Part shown: positions 17,842-27,128 of the stretch, piece by piece | How positions within the stretch are numbered: position 1 is the first letter of the stretch | Layout of the letters: each line of letters begins with the position of its first letter | Assembly (NCBI RefSeq): GCF_025369935.1 | Contig: NZ_CP104467.1 | Coordinates: forward strand, 1,557,001-1,621,000 | Source of the DNA: Paenibacillus andongensis | Lineage (GTDB): Bacteria > Bacillota > Bacilli > Paenibacillales > NBRC-103111 | DNA: 64,000 nucleotides | Reading direction: 5' to 3' | Position numbers and translations under genes: made by a program | The notes under the pieces: model-generated | What the model was told of the DNA's origin: nothing | The model's database searches: none | The model's input: the letters and a program-made list of their open reading frames with translations, nothing else

Positions 17842-17904
17842 ATGAGTGAATGGTCTGAACCTGATAAAAATGAGTTGGAGGGGGAACCATCTAGTAATAA
17901 ATAG
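17842..17904 (+). CDS. Possible 20-residue acidic peptide
   Basis: A short frame MSEWSEPDKNELEGEPSSNK follows AAAGGAGG by 12 bases; TTG at 17839 and ATG at 17833 are closer alternative starts. It is 19 bp ahead of the next gene and could be a leader or a small protein. I do not recognise it. Confidence 0.3.
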   Translation: MSEWSEPDKNELEGEPSSNK

Positions 17905-17922
17905 AACGCGGAGGATTCAAGA

Positions 17923-18762
17923 ATGGAACATCCATTACTCTCAGAGTTGAAGCAGCTTATTACCGATCTCGAACAAAAGGCGGCTGAGACCATTTACACG
18001 ATTCCCAGCGAAATTATGGGGGCAACAAAAAAGGCAAAAAACTTGGAAAGGTTTTTATACGATATATTTGCTGTAGTTAACGGCAGCGGCGGGATTAACC
18101 TGTTGAGCATTATCCGTAGGGAGTTTGGCATGAGTGTGGAACTTACAGATCATATCGATCAATGGGCCCCGTACAGTAAAGATCAATTTGAAGATGCGCT
18201 CCATGACGCGATTGATCGGGCTGAAATTCGTGCAGGAAAACAAGGGTTATTTTTTGAAGGTTCACCTGATAAAAAGGAAGCCGCAGAAGCACTCCACCTA
18301 CTGAAAAGCATCGCTTATGCCGCGGTTAAGTGTCAATTTCATCCGAAAACGGCTGGACCACATGCCTATATTGAAATTTTGGACCATGTCATTCAGTTCT
18401 ATGCCCTTCCCAATTCGTTCGCAGATGAGAGTATGATCAAGTACAGAAACCTGCTTTCCTCTGATCGACTTTATGCCATGTCGGGGAACGATGATACTAT
18501 TACAGCAGCATTGAAGAGTCATGTAAAGGCGTGGTACCAACGTTCATCCTTTACGTTCCTGGAAAACAGCGAATGGTATCACACGTACGAATCAGTCCAA
18601 GATTATTTGTACGTTTTAACGGAGGAGCAGCTAGAACACTTACGGATGGATTTTATCCAACATATCAAGGATGAATTTAAAATAGTAAAAGCAAAACCTG
18701 AGCTGCACCGCGTGAAGCATCTGACTTCCATGCTGGAAAGCGTATTGAACTGGAAGGTTTAG
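17923..18762 (+). CDS. Uncharacterised 279-residue protein
   Basis: I do not recognise a family. The protein is soluble and mixed helical, with no signal peptide or membrane segment. It has a leucine-rich N-terminal helix (LLSELKQLITDLEQKAAETI), an aromatic middle with WYQRSSFTFLENSEWYHTYE near residues 200-225, and a basic C-terminal helix. GCGGAGG lies 9 bases before the ATG. It is preceded closely by the possible small peptide and by the L33 gene, so it might be part of the zinc-responsive transcript, but nothing in the protein suggests metal binding. Confidence 0.75.
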   Translation: MEHPLLSELKQLITDLEQKAAETIYTIPSEIMGATKKAKNLERFLYDIFAVVNGSGGINLLSIIRREFGMSVELTDHIDQWAPYSKDQFEDALHDAIDRAEIRAGKQGLFFEGSPDKKEAAEALHLLKSIAYAAVKCQFHPKTAGPHAYIEILDHVIQFYALPNSFADESMIKYRNLLSSDRLYAMSGNDDTITAALKSHVKAWYQRSSFTFLENSEWYHTYESVQDYLYVLTEEQLEHLRMDFIQHIKDEFKIVKAKPELHRVKHLTSMLESVLNWKV

Positions 18763-18923
18763 TTACCACGAAACCGTTTATTTTCACTAATAGGCGGAAG
18801 GCTGAATAAGGAAGGCAAGTTGTTGTACAGTTTTTCATTTGCAAGCTTAGCATTAAAAATGAAGGAGTTCTGTCGAAAGTTGTCGAAACGACTCGTAACT
18901 ATCTTTTTTAGGAGATGAGGAGT

Positions 18924-20507
18924 ATGAGAACAACCGATGCTGCTCCGCGGATACGACTTGTTCATTTTATAACCCTATTGATGCTTGTATCTATTTTGAT
19001 CATATCGATCATTCAAATAGCTGCTTCGTTTAAGGCACAACGAGATTCCTTGTATGAAACGACACTAGAGCTTAATTATGAAAGTGCAAAAAAAATGAGC
19101 GTGACCATGAACTCCCTTTTCAAAGCGATGGAGAACAGCTTGAAAGTGACCTCTGAACACCTAGAGAGTAGTATGCAAACTCATGATTCTATCCAAGCGC
19201 AATTGGATTTGGTAACGGGGAGCAGCAATTACTTTAACTCACAAATGGTCAATGACGCCAACGGGAATGTCTTAGCCATATCCCCTGCTTCGGTAGGTCT
19301 TACTAGCAAAAAGCTGACATCGAAAGCCGTTTTAGATGCGATTGAACAACGAAAACCTACGATCTCAGCATCCTTTGAATCTGTAACGAATCGGCTTATT
19401 GTATTAATGACAAATCCCATATTTAATTCTGCAGGTCAGTATATGGGCTCTTTAGGGGGCGCCATTTATTTGCGAGAAAACAATGTTTTAAATGATATAT
19501 TCGGTTCCAACAGCTACTCGCCATCGGGTTCATATATCTATGTTGTCGATGGGGCCGGCAATCTGATTTATCATCCAGAACACAATCGCTTAGGTCAAAA
19601 TGTGAGTGCTAATCCAGTAGTAGCCAAGCTCATTAGCGGTCAAAGCGGCAAGGATAAAGTCGTGAATACACTCGGCGTACCCATGTTGGCTGGATATTCT
19701 TATGTCCCTGCCAATGGGTGGGGAATCGTGGTGCAATCCCCGCTGGAAGAGATAAATGAAAAGTCGATGGGTTTGATCCAAAATGCGATTCTATACTCAT
19801 TACCCTTTCTTCTTCTCATCCTTGTGCTAACAGCATGGCTGGCCAAGAAGTTGACTCTTCCCTTTTCTCGATTGGCTGCGACCGCCTATCAAATCTTGAA
19901 TGGCAAGCAAATCGCAGATCTGCCGAAGGTAAGAACGAATACGTACGAAGCCTTTCATTTGAATAAAACCATGCTAATCACGATTGATGCTTTGCAAAAG
20001 AAAGCGAATCAATATGAACTGGAAGCTCAAACGGACAATTTAACGGGCCTTGCCAACAGAAGGAGCATGGAAACACAAATGCTCGATTGGTTGGAGGATG
20101 GCATCGATTTTTCTCTTATTGTGCTGGATATTGATCATTTCAAAATTATTAATGATACGCACGGGCATCTTGTAGGAGATACGGTTCTTAAATATTTAGG
20201 CAAGCTTTTGCTGGCAATGGCAAGTGAGAACGAACACTATTTCCGGTTTGGCGGAGAGGAATTCATTGTTCTAATGCCCCGTGTGACGAAAGAGGATGCC
20301 TATCTGTATGCAGAGAGAATCCGCAATAAGCTGGAATTGACAATAAGCCCAGTAGGTCAACCCATCACGGTATCTCTGGGAGTGTCTTCATTTCCAACAG
20401 ATGGAGTGACGGCACATGAAGTGCTTGAACATGCGGATCAAGCGCTCTATTTTGCCAAAGGTAAAGGGCGGAATTGTACCGTTGTTTACGATCCTAAGTT
20501 TACATGA
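18924..20507 (+). CDS. Membrane-bound diguanylate cyclase (dCACHE-GGDEF)
   Basis: A 527-residue enzyme that makes cyclic di-GMP from two GTP. One transmembrane helix lies near residues 13-35, an extracellular double-CACHE-type sensor spans about 40-285 (motifs YIYVVDGAGNLIYHP and GWGIVVQSPLEEI), a second helix lies at about 290-312, a short HAMP-like linker follows, and the GGDEF domain runs from about 372. The active site reads RFGGEEF at 441-447. No RxxD inhibitory site precedes it, so product feedback is not expected. ATG 18924 is chosen because GGAGATGAGG sits just before it. A PilZ protein at 53070 is a possible effector. Confidence 0.92.
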   Translation: MRTTDAAPRIRLVHFITLLMLVSILIISIIQIAASFKAQRDSLYETTLELNYESAKKMSVTMNSLFKAMENSLKVTSEHLESSMQTHDSIQAQLDLVTGSSNYFNSQMVNDANGNVLAISPASVGLTSKKLTSKAVLDAIEQRKPTISASFESVTNRLIVLMTNPIFNSAGQYMGSLGGAIYLRENNVLNDIFGSNSYSPSGSYIYVVDGAGNLIYHPEHNRLGQNVSANPVVAKLISGQSGKDKVVNTLGVPMLAGYSYVPANGWGIVVQSPLEEINEKSMGLIQNAILYSLPFLLLILVLTAWLAKKLTLPFSRLAATAYQILNGKQIADLPKVRTNTYEAFHLNKTMLITIDALQKKANQYELEAQTDNLTGLANRRSMETQMLDWLEDGIDFSLIVLDIDHFKIINDTHGHLVGDTVLKYLGKLLLAMASENEHYFRFGGEEFIVLMPRVTKEDAYLYAERIRNKLELTISPVGQPITVSLGVSSFPTDGVTAHEVLEHADQALYFAKGKGRNCTVVYDPKFT

Positions 20508-20511
20508 TCAG

Positions 20512-20561
20512 AAGACCTTGCTCTCCGCAACAACTTGCGGCAGGAGCTAAGGTCTTTTTTT
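20512..20561 (+). terminator. Terminator after the diguanylate cyclase
   Basis: AAGACCTT pairs with AAGGTCTT around an inner TCCGCA/TTGCGG stem, followed by a run of T. Confidence 0.85.
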
Positions 20562-20579
20562 ACGAACAGCATTTTTATA

Positions 20580-20608
20580 TTGACAGCAATTGGTAGATAG
20601 CTTATAGT
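20580..20608 (+). promoter_or_regulatory. Promoter of the lysR gene
   Basis: TTGACA, 17 bases and TATAGT lie 80 bp before the lysR ATG. Downstream, around 20630-20652, the text TTAATTGATTGGAATAATTG resembles the GGAAT-containing CymR operators of sulfur genes, but that match is weak. Confidence 0.5.
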
Positions 20609-20687
20609 TATAAAAATATTTAATTCCGAGTTAATTGATTGGAATAATTGAAAATATATTTTTTAGGTCAACTGGAGGGGCACTGCG

Positions 20688-21578
20688 ATGAATATTGAGA
20701 ATATAGAGGCTTTCGTCTATGTCATCCATTATGGCAGCTTTAACAAGGCATCGGAAGTATTATTCCTTTCCCAGCCTTCGGTAACGGCTAGAATTCAATC
20801 GTTAGAACGGGAACTGGATTGTCAGCTCTTTGATCGAATTGGCAAGCAAATTCATTTAACGGATGATGGCAGGAAGTTCCTCCCTTACGCGCAGCAATTA
20901 CTGCAAACATTTCAAAAGAGTAAAATCCATCTTAAGCAGAAAAAGGCGCTGCCTAACGAACTGCGAATCGGATGTACGGTATCTGTATCTAATTACATGA
21001 TGCCAGCCATCATCCCGAAGATGAAGCATAAATACCCGGAAATCAATTTTAAACTGACGACTGGAATCACAGATGATCTCGTCAACAAGGTTCTGAACCG
21101 AGATGTGGATATCAGCTTTGTGCGTGGAATCACCCATCCTAGTCTTTTATCAGCGAAATTTTATGAAGATCCTATCCGACTCTATGTTTATGAAGGGCAT
21201 CCCTTTATTGGGAAAGAAAACTTAACGATCCAAGATATCGGACGTCAGGCTCTTATTTTCTTTGAGTGCGGCTCTCTGGACTGGATGCGTATTCACCGTG
21301 TATTTGAGAATTTGAAAGAGTCGCCAAACATCCAGATTCAGACGGATAACTCTGAAACTGCCAAGAAGTTGGTTCTTCAGCAGGCAGGTATCGCTTTCTT
21401 GCCAGGGCTTAGCGTTAGTCAGGAAGTTAAGGACAATAAGCTATTTCCAATTGACTTTCCAGAGACAGCAGGCATTGCCTTACAGACGAATTTGATTACG
21501 TTAACTGGGGAGAATACGTTATTTTTCAACAGTATGTTGGATATTTGCAAAGGATTATGGGGCCGAACGAAAGGGTAA
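20688..21578 (+). CDS. LysR-family regulator of the sulfur-compound operon (YtlI-like)
   Basis: A 296-residue LysR-type regulator. The winged helix-turn-helix is at residues 1-65 (NKASEVLFLSQPSVTARIQS), the effector domain at about 90-290. It sits directly upstream of and in the same direction as the tcy operon, as YtlI does before the Bacillus subtilis ytmI operon, which it activates under sulfur limitation. CTGGAGGGG precedes the ATG. The function as activator of the downstream genes is inferred from position and family; the ligand is unknown (O-acetylserine-type or N-acetyl-cysteine-type compounds are candidates). Confidence 0.85.
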   Translation: MNIENIEAFVYVIHYGSFNKASEVLFLSQPSVTARIQSLERELDCQLFDRIGKQIHLTDDGRKFLPYAQQLLQTFQKSKIHLKQKKALPNELRIGCTVSVSNYMMPAIIPKMKHKYPEINFKLTTGITDDLVNKVLNRDVDISFVRGITHPSLLSAKFYEDPIRLYVYEGHPFIGKENLTIQDIGRQALIFFECGSLDWMRIHRVFENLKESPNIQIQTDNSETAKKLVLQQAGIAFLPGLSVSQEVKDNKLFPIDFPETAGIALQTNLITLTGENTLFFNSMLDICKGLWGRTKG

Positions 21579-21631
21579 TATCAGATTCTTATATATGCTT
21601 ATAGAAAAACTCTATTATCCAGTTGTGAAAC

Positions 21632-21682
21632 TTGATGATAAATTAATTCTAAAGTAATTCATACAAAACGGGTAGGAATTAT
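21632..21682 (+). promoter_or_regulatory. Control region of the tcy operon
   Basis: A weak promoter (TTGATG, 17 bases, TAATTC) lies 65-95 bp before the first gene. It is followed by a stretch ending GGTAGGAATTATGAG, whose GGAATTAT half resembles CymR operators of Bacillus cysteine-metabolism genes. A weak -10 fits a promoter needing the LysR activator. Confidence 0.35.
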
Positions 21683-21724
21683 GAGATTAATGTTTGTAAA
21701 CGAAAAAATGGAGGGTATACACAG

Positions 21725-22591
21725 ATGAAAAAATTAACAATCCTTGGAACAACACTAACTTTGGCTTTGGTAGCTGCAGGCTGCGGGGCGAAAAATACAG
21801 AAACGATCGCATCACCAAAGGCAGCCGCTGAAGGTACGAAAGCTGCTGCAGCTGCAACAACTGCGACTGAGCCTGTCAAAGTGAAGAAGATCATTGTTGG
21901 AACGGGAACTAAATTTCCGAACGTGGCTTTTCTTGATAAAGACGGTAAACTAACCGGTTATGATATCGAGCTTGTCAGAGAATTGGATAATCGGCTTCCT
22001 GATTACGAGTTTGAATTCAAAACGATGGATTTCGCCAATCTGCTCCTCAGCTTGGAAACGAACAAAATTGACTTTGTAGCCCACGAGATCGAGAAGAACA
22101 AGGAAAGAGAGCAAAAATACCTTTTCAACAACGAGCCTTATGCCTACTGGAAAACCAAAGTTATTGTGGCAAAAGACAATACAAACATTAAATCGATTGA
22201 TGATTTGAAAGGTAAAAAAGCGTTAACGACAGCGACTAGTGCTGAAGCTACGCTATTAGAAAATTATAATAAAGCAAACGATAACGCGATTAAAATTGTT
22301 TACCAAAGCGGTGCTGCCAATGACTTGGTTAGTCAGCTTACAACAGGTCGTGCGGACGGATCACTAGGAGCGGATTTCTTGCTGCCGCTCGTCGACCCGC
22401 AAAGCAAATTAAAAGCCGTAGGACCGATTATTGAAGAAGCGGAGGTTCGTTTCCTTTTCCGCAAAAATGATAAAGACGGGCAAGATCTTGCGGATAAAAT
22501 CGACGTGGCATTGAAGGCTGTTAAGGCAGATGGAACGCTTTCCAAGCTTAGCACGCAATGGCTCGGCGGAGACTATACGAAGAAAGAGTAA
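21725..22591 (+). CDS. tcyK: Cystine/S-compound ABC transporter, substrate-binding lipoprotein
   Basis: A 288-residue polar-amino-acid binding protein (SBP_bac_3 type). The signal peptide ends in the lipobox VAAGC, with lipidated cysteine at about residue 19, and an Ala/Thr-rich linker of 30 residues follows. The ligand domain has GYDIELVRELDNRLPDYEFEF-like text and DFVAHEIEKNKERE, typical of cystine binders. It is the first gene of the operon, behind TGGAGGGT. In B. subtilis the equivalent operon has two such proteins (TcyJ and TcyK); here there is one. Substrates may be cystine and N-acetylated or S-alkylated cysteines. Confidence 0.88.
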   Translation: MKKLTILGTTLTLALVAAGCGAKNTETIASPKAAAEGTKAAAAATTATEPVKVKKIIVGTGTKFPNVAFLDKDGKLTGYDIELVRELDNRLPDYEFEFKTMDFANLLLSLETNKIDFVAHEIEKNKEREQKYLFNNEPYAYWKTKVIVAKDNTNIKSIDDLKGKKALTTATSAEATLLENYNKANDNAIKIVYQSGAANDLVSQLTTGRADGSLGADFLLPLVDPQSKLKAVGPIIEEAEVRFLFRKNDKDGQDLADKIDVALKAVKADGTLSKLSTQWLGGDYTKKE

Positions 22592-22635
22592 TGCTGCTTT
22601 AAATAAGTACGGTACAGAAAGGTGAGATCGTCCGA

Positions 22636-23418
22636 ATGGAACAACAATTTGATATCACCTATGTCTTTGATTTTTTGCCCAAATTAGTTTCTTATCTGCA
22701 TATTACATTGTTTATTGTAGCTTGCTCTATGCTGCTGGGTGTGCTAATCGGATTCCTCATAGCCCTGCCCCGGTTATATGAGGTTCCGGTGCTAAGAAGG
22801 ATGTCTCAAATCTATGTGTCATTTTTCCGGGGGACGCCGATCCTCATCCAGCTGTTCCTCATTTATTATGGTCTTCCAGAGATATTGAAGCTTATTAACG
22901 TCGACGTCTCTAAAGTCCCTGTCCTGACCTTCGTTATTCTGACTTTTGGGCTGCATGGCGGGGCTTATATCTCGGAAGTCATTCGGGCAGCCGTGAAAGC
23001 CGTGGATCGAGGGCAAGTGGAGGCTGCCTATGCCATAGGTATGACAGGTTACCAAGCCTTTACACGTATCATCATGCCTCAAGCGCTTGCCATATCGATA
23101 CCGAACTTTGCGAATCTGCTTATCGCCAATTTGAAGGATACTTCATTAGCCTTTTCGTTAGGCGCAATGGAATTGATGGGGAAAGCGCAGACGCTTGGTG
23201 CGGCAACTCAGCATTTTATTGAAACTTACATTTGTTTATCGCTCATCTATTTTGTTATTTGTTACGGGCTCGAGAAGCTGTTCTTGGATATTGAAAAGAG
23301 ACTGCTGCGCCACGATCAACCCCTTGTTCAACGTGATTCGAAGTTTACATTTAGGCGATTGTTTAAGACATCTTGGGCTGCATCCGCTCAAACGGATAAA
23401 GGAGGGTATCAGCCATGA
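22636..23418 (+). CDS. tcyL: Cystine/S-compound ABC transporter, permease
   Basis: A 260-residue amino-acid ABC permease of the HisM class, with about five transmembrane helices. The family signatures are YVSFFRGTPILIQLFLIYYG near residue 61 and the EAA loop EAAYAIGMTGYQAFTRIIMPQA near 135. It pairs with the next gene as a heterodimeric channel. Its TGA overlaps the following ATG (ATGA), so the two are translationally coupled. The C-terminal 30 residues are basic and cytoplasmic. Confidence 0.9.
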   Translation: MEQQFDITYVFDFLPKLVSYLHITLFIVACSMLLGVLIGFLIALPRLYEVPVLRRMSQIYVSFFRGTPILIQLFLIYYGLPEILKLINVDVSKVPVLTFVILTFGLHGGAYISEVIRAAVKAVDRGQVEAAYAIGMTGYQAFTRIIMPQALAISIPNFANLLIANLKDTSLAFSLGAMELMGKAQTLGAATQHFIETYICLSLIYFVICYGLEKLFLDIEKRLLRHDQPLVQRDSKFTFRRLFKTSWAASAQTDKGGYQP

Positions 23419-24125
23419 AGCTCGATTTAGGGTTTATCGGTTCCGCCTTTATTCAACTGCTCTCTGCTTTGCCCATTACGCTGCTAATTACGATTGTATC
23501 GGTTTTCTTCGGATTTCTAATTGGATCGGCCGTGGCGATCATCCGAATTTACCGCGTTCCTTTTATCCATTACATCGCAAGCGGCTATGTGACGTTTATC
23601 CGAGGAACACCGATGCTGATGCACTTGCTGCTCATTTATTTCGGATTGCCTGTGCTTATTGACTCTTTGGCAGCAGCCATCGGTTGGAGCTTCCGCTCGA
23701 CTTCTATTCCAATGATCGGTTTTGCCTTCCTTTCCTTCTCGATTACAGCAGGAGCCTATTTGGCAGAGGTCGTAAGATCGGGCATTCTAGCCGTGAATAA
23801 AGGACAGATTGAAGCCGCTTATTCCATCGGCATGACAACACCGCAAGCATTATGGCGCATCGTGCTTCCTCAAGCATTGGCTGTTAGCTTGCCTAACTTA
23901 TCCAATTCGCTCATAGGTATGCTTCACGGTTCTACACTGGCTTTTACGGTATCTGTTGTTGAAATTAACGCCAAAGCGCAAATCGTTGCTACGACAAATT
24001 GGAAATTTTTTGAATCTTATATTGCCGCGGCTTTCCTATTCTGGGGAGTGACGATTCTGATCGAGAAGCTAACGGGGCTGCTCGAGAAACGAATAAATAT
24101 TTACAACCGAGGTGGTGTACGATGA
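23415..24125 (+). CDS. tcyM: Cystine/S-compound ABC transporter, permease
   Basis: A 236-residue second HisM-type permease. It repeats the signatures [21 protein letters not shown] near residue 55 and [22 protein letters not shown] near 134. ATGA overlaps occur at both ends (with the first permease and with the ATPase gene), so the four transporter parts should be made in step. Orders and lengths match TcyL-TcyM-TcyN of the Bacillus ytmI operon. Confidence 0.9.
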   Translation: MKLDLGFIGSAFIQLLSALPITLLITIVSVFFGFLIGSAVAIIRIYRVPFIHYIASGYVTFIRGTPMLMHLLLIYFGLPVLIDSLAAAIGWSFRSTSIPMIGFAFLSFSITAGAYLAEVVRSGILAVNKGQIEAAYSIGMTTPQALWRIVLPQALAVSLPNLSNSLIGMLHGSTLAFTVSVVEINAKAQIVATTNWKFFESYIAAAFLFWGVTILIEKLTGLLEKRINIYNRGGVR

Positions 24126-24874
24126 TCAAAATGGCGAATATCACCAAAGCTTTCGGCAAGCATGAGGTGCTGAAAGGTATCAATTTGACGGTTAAAAAAG
24201 GAGAAGTCGTCTGTATCCTTGGCCCAAGCGGTTCAGGCAAAACGACGCTGCTTCGCTGCATCAATTACTTGGAGAAGCCGAATCAAGGTGAGGTATCGAT
24301 TGGAGATTTCACCATCAATTGCAAGCGCCCAAGCAAACAGGATATTCACACGCTCCGTAAGAAAACAGCGATGGTATTTCAACATTACAATTTATTTAAG
24401 CATAAAACGGTGCTGGAAAATGTGATGGAAGGCCTAGTCATTGTACAGAAGCAATCCAAGGAAATCGCACGGCAAACTAGCATTCAAATGCTGGAGAAAG
24501 TGGGGCTGGGCAGTAAGCTGGACGCATATCCAAGCCAATTGTCAGGTGGACAACAGCAAAGGGTGGGTATTGCCCGTGCGCTGGCACTTAATCCAGAAGT
24601 GATTTTGTTCGATGAACCAACTTCTGCACTAGATCCTGAGCTGGTCGGCGAGGTGCTGGAGGTTATCCAGAAAATTGCCAAAGAAGGCATTACGATGATC
24701 GTTGTTACGCATGAAATGGGCTTTGCTCGAGAAGTTTCGAATCATGTTGTTTTCGTGGACCAAGGTGTGATTGTGGAAGAAGGAAAGCCGCAGGATATTT
24801 TTGGTGATGCAAAGGAAGAGCGTACAAGACAATTTCTGAAACGAATTACGCCGGAATATACGTATAACATTTAA
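24122..24874 (+). CDS. tcyN: Cystine/S-compound ABC transporter, ATP-binding protein
   Basis: A 250-residue ABC ATPase of the polar-amino-acid class (GlnQ/HisP). Walker [10 protein letters not shown] lies near residue 34, the Q-loop MVFQHYNLF near 86, signature LSGGQQQR near 140, Walker [15 protein letters not shown] near 160, and the His loop VVTHEMGFA near 198. It starts four bases inside the upstream permease. It energises import by the TcyKLM components. Confidence 0.93.
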   Translation: MIKMANITKAFGKHEVLKGINLTVKKGEVVCILGPSGSGKTTLLRCINYLEKPNQGEVSIGDFTINCKRPSKQDIHTLRKKTAMVFQHYNLFKHKTVLENVMEGLVIVQKQSKEIARQTSIQMLEKVGLGSKLDAYPSQLSGGQQQRVGIARALALNPEVILFDEPTSALDPELVGEVLEVIQKIAKEGITMIVVTHEMGFAREVSNHVVFVDQGVIVEEGKPQDIFGDAKEERTRQFLKRITPEYTYNI

Positions 24875-24892
24875 TTTTATGGAGTGGATGAC

Positions 24893-25903
24893 ATGGGGAT
24901 CAAACTTAGTATTTTGGATCAAAGCGTTATTTTCCCGGGCGAGAATGCGGAAGCCGCTCTGCAGCATACCATAGAGCTTGTGCAATTAGCGGAAAAGCTG
25001 AACTATCACCGCTTTTGGGTATCGGAGCATCACGATTCCGATCAGTTGGCCGGTTCTTCGCCCGAGGTGCTCATTTCTCATTTATTAGCGAAAACAGAGC
25101 GTATTCGCATTGGTTCTGGCGGCATTATGCTGCAGCATTACAGTCCCTACAAAGTAGCTGAAAACTTTAATGTCCTGGCAGCATTAGCACCTGGAAGAGT
25201 AGATCTCGGTATCGGAAGGGCGCCTGGCGGGCTTCCTCGTTCTACCAAAGCTCTACAGCAAGGCATCACGGAGCCAGCTACATTATCTGAGAAGCTGAAG
25301 GAACTCAAACAATTTATTCATAATCGATTGGATGCTGATCATCCGTTAACAGGGCTTCGGGTATCTCCGATTCCGAGACAACCAGCGGATATCTATCTGC
25401 TTGGCGCCACTGCGGCCAGTGCAGAATTAGCTGCTGAATTAGGGCTTCCTTATGTATTTGCCCAATTCATTAATGGTGATCATGCTGTGGCAGCAGCTGC
25501 TTTTGAAGCGTATCATGCTGGGTTTAATCGAGAACATGGCGGACAGCCGAAGGCGATCTTGGCTCTGTCCTTAATTGTAGCTGATACAGAAGAAGAGGCC
25601 AAAGTGCTGGCTGGCGAGTATAAAAATGTCAAAATCCATTTGGAAAACGGTAAAACCTTGACGGTTGGAACTCTTGAACAAGCCGAGGAGTATGGGCGGC
25701 AAACGCAGGCCAAATTCACCGTTGAAGAGAAGGTAGCGGAGATTACGAAAGGTACCAAAGAATCCGTCCGCCAAAAGCTGCTGGACATCCAGCAAACGTA
25801 TGGGGTAGACGAATTCATCGTTACAACGTCGGTGAAAGATTTCGCCAAACGCTTGCGTTCCTTTGAGTTGCTTAGTGAGGCTTTCTCGGAGCTGCTTGTG
25901 TAG
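24893..25903 (+). CDS. Luciferase-like flavin monooxygenase (YtmO/CmoO-like)
   Basis: A 336-residue bacterial-luciferase-fold (LLM) protein of the single-component MsnO8-type subgroup. It has HRFWVSEHHDSD near residue 40, GSGGIMLQHYSPYKVAE near 80 and LGIGRAPGG near 108. In the B. subtilis ytmI operon the corresponding YtmO (CmoO) is a proposed oxygenase acting in S-alkyl-cysteine breakdown. ATG 24893 is chosen because TGGAG sits 8 bases before it; an upstream GTG at 24884 overlaps the ribosome site. It needs reduced flavin from elsewhere, as no reductase is seen here. Confidence 0.82.
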   Translation: MGIKLSILDQSVIFPGENAEAALQHTIELVQLAEKLNYHRFWVSEHHDSDQLAGSSPEVLISHLLAKTERIRIGSGGIMLQHYSPYKVAENFNVLAALAPGRVDLGIGRAPGGLPRSTKALQQGITEPATLSEKLKELKQFIHNRLDADHPLTGLRVSPIPRQPADIYLLGATAASAELAAELGLPYVFAQFINGDHAVAAAAFEAYHAGFNREHGGQPKAILALSLIVADTEEEAKVLAGEYKNVKIHLENGKTLTVGTLEQAEEYGRQTQAKFTVEEKVAEITKGTKESVRQKLLDIQQTYGVDEFIVTTSVKDFAKRLRSFELLSEAFSELLV

Positions 25904-25940
25904 TTATAACGCCATACGGCTTTACAAAGGGGGAATGAGC

Positions 25941-27128
25941 ATGAGCGAAGCGCTGTCGGAACAATCACAGTCGGCATTTGAGCAGAAGCTGATCGCGATT
26001 CGGCGCCATCTGCATCAAAATCCGGAATTATCGAACGAAGAAGTTCAAACGACCGTATCGATCCGAGGCTGGCTGCAAGAAGCGGGCATCCGAGTGGATA
26101 ACTTTCCGCTGAAAACAGGTCTTATCGCGGAGGTTGGAGGTCTGCACGAAGGACCCATTATTGCGCTGCGAGCCGATATTGATGCTTTGCCTGTCCAAGA
26201 AGCTACTGGACTGGCTTATGCCTCATCAGTTCCGGGCACCATGCATGCTTGCGGACATGATTTTCATACCGCAGCCGTTCTGGGCGCCGCTTTCATATTA
26301 AAGCAGCAAGAGAAAGAGCTGCGGGGTACGGTCCGTTTCATTTTCCAACCGGCGGAGGAGAAAGCGCAAGGAGCGGAGCAGGTCATCCGAAGCGGTGCTT
26401 TAGAGGGGGTTCATGCGGTATTTGGGATGCACAACAAACCCGATCTTCCTGTGGGCACAATCGGCATTAAATCGGGACCACTCATGGCATCTGCAGATGG
26501 GTTCGTTGTTGAAATCGAGGGAAAGGGTACACATGCTGCAGTGCCTGAAGCGGGGATAGACCCCATTGTAACCGGCGCACATATCGTCACAGCACTCCAA
26601 GCGATTGTAAGCCGGAATGTGAGTGCGCTGCAAAGCGCTGTGATAAGCGTTACCAAGATACACAGTGGAACCGCTTGGAATGTCATTCCGGATAAAGCTG
26701 TCTTAGACGGAACGGTTAGGACATTTGACGAGGAGGTTCGAGCCACGGTTCTGAGCAGGTTCGATCAGGTGGTTCATGGTGTAGCGGCTGCTTATGGGAC
26801 GAAAGCATCTGTACGATGGATCAAGGGTCCGCCAGCCGTGCATAACGATGCGGGGTTAGCGGAATTAGCAACCCGTGCTGCGGGTATTGCAGGCTTGCAA
26901 GTCATCACGCCTACACCGTCGCTAGCAGGGGAAGACTTCGCGTTCTATCAGAAGAAGGTGCCAGGCATCTTCGTATTCATGGGCACATCGGGTGCGCAGG
27001 AATGGCACCATCCCGCTTTTGATCTCGATGAGCGCGCGCTGCCAATCAGCGCCAACTATTTTGCCATATTAGCGGAGCAAGCTCTCAAGCAAATAAGCTC
27101 CAAATTCGAAGTGGAGGTATCGGGATGA
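25941..27128 (+). CDS. M20-family amidohydrolase / N-deacetylase (YtnL/SndA-like)
   Basis: A 395-residue metal-dependent amidohydrolase of the HipO/ILL-like M20D group. Metal-binding and catalytic motifs are visible: DIDALPVQE near residue 79, HACGHDFHTA near 104, PAEEKAQGAEQVI near 140, and the late SLAGEDFAFYQ. The equivalent in B. subtilis (SndA) removes the N-acetyl group from modified cysteine at the end of the pathway. ATG 25941 follows AAAGGGGG by 7 bases; the longer frame from 25863 overlaps the upstream gene. The 3' end overlaps the DinB-like gene by four bases (ATGA). Confidence 0.87.
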   Translation: MSEALSEQSQSAFEQKLIAIRRHLHQNPELSNEEVQTTVSIRGWLQEAGIRVDNFPLKTGLIAEVGGLHEGPIIALRADIDALPVQEATGLAYASSVPGTMHACGHDFHTAAVLGAAFILKQQEKELRGTVRFIFQPAEEKAQGAEQVIRSGALEGVHAVFGMHNKPDLPVGTIGIKSGPLMASADGFVVEIEGKGTHAAVPEAGIDPIVTGAHIVTALQAIVSRNVSALQSAVISVTKIHSGTAWNVIPDKAVLDGTVRTFDEEVRATVLSRFDQVVHGVAAAYGTKASVRWIKGPPAVHNDAGLAELATRAAGIAGLQVITPTPSLAGEDFAFYQKKVPGIFVFMGTSGAQEWHHPAFDLDERALPISANYFAILAEQALKQISSKFEVEVSG

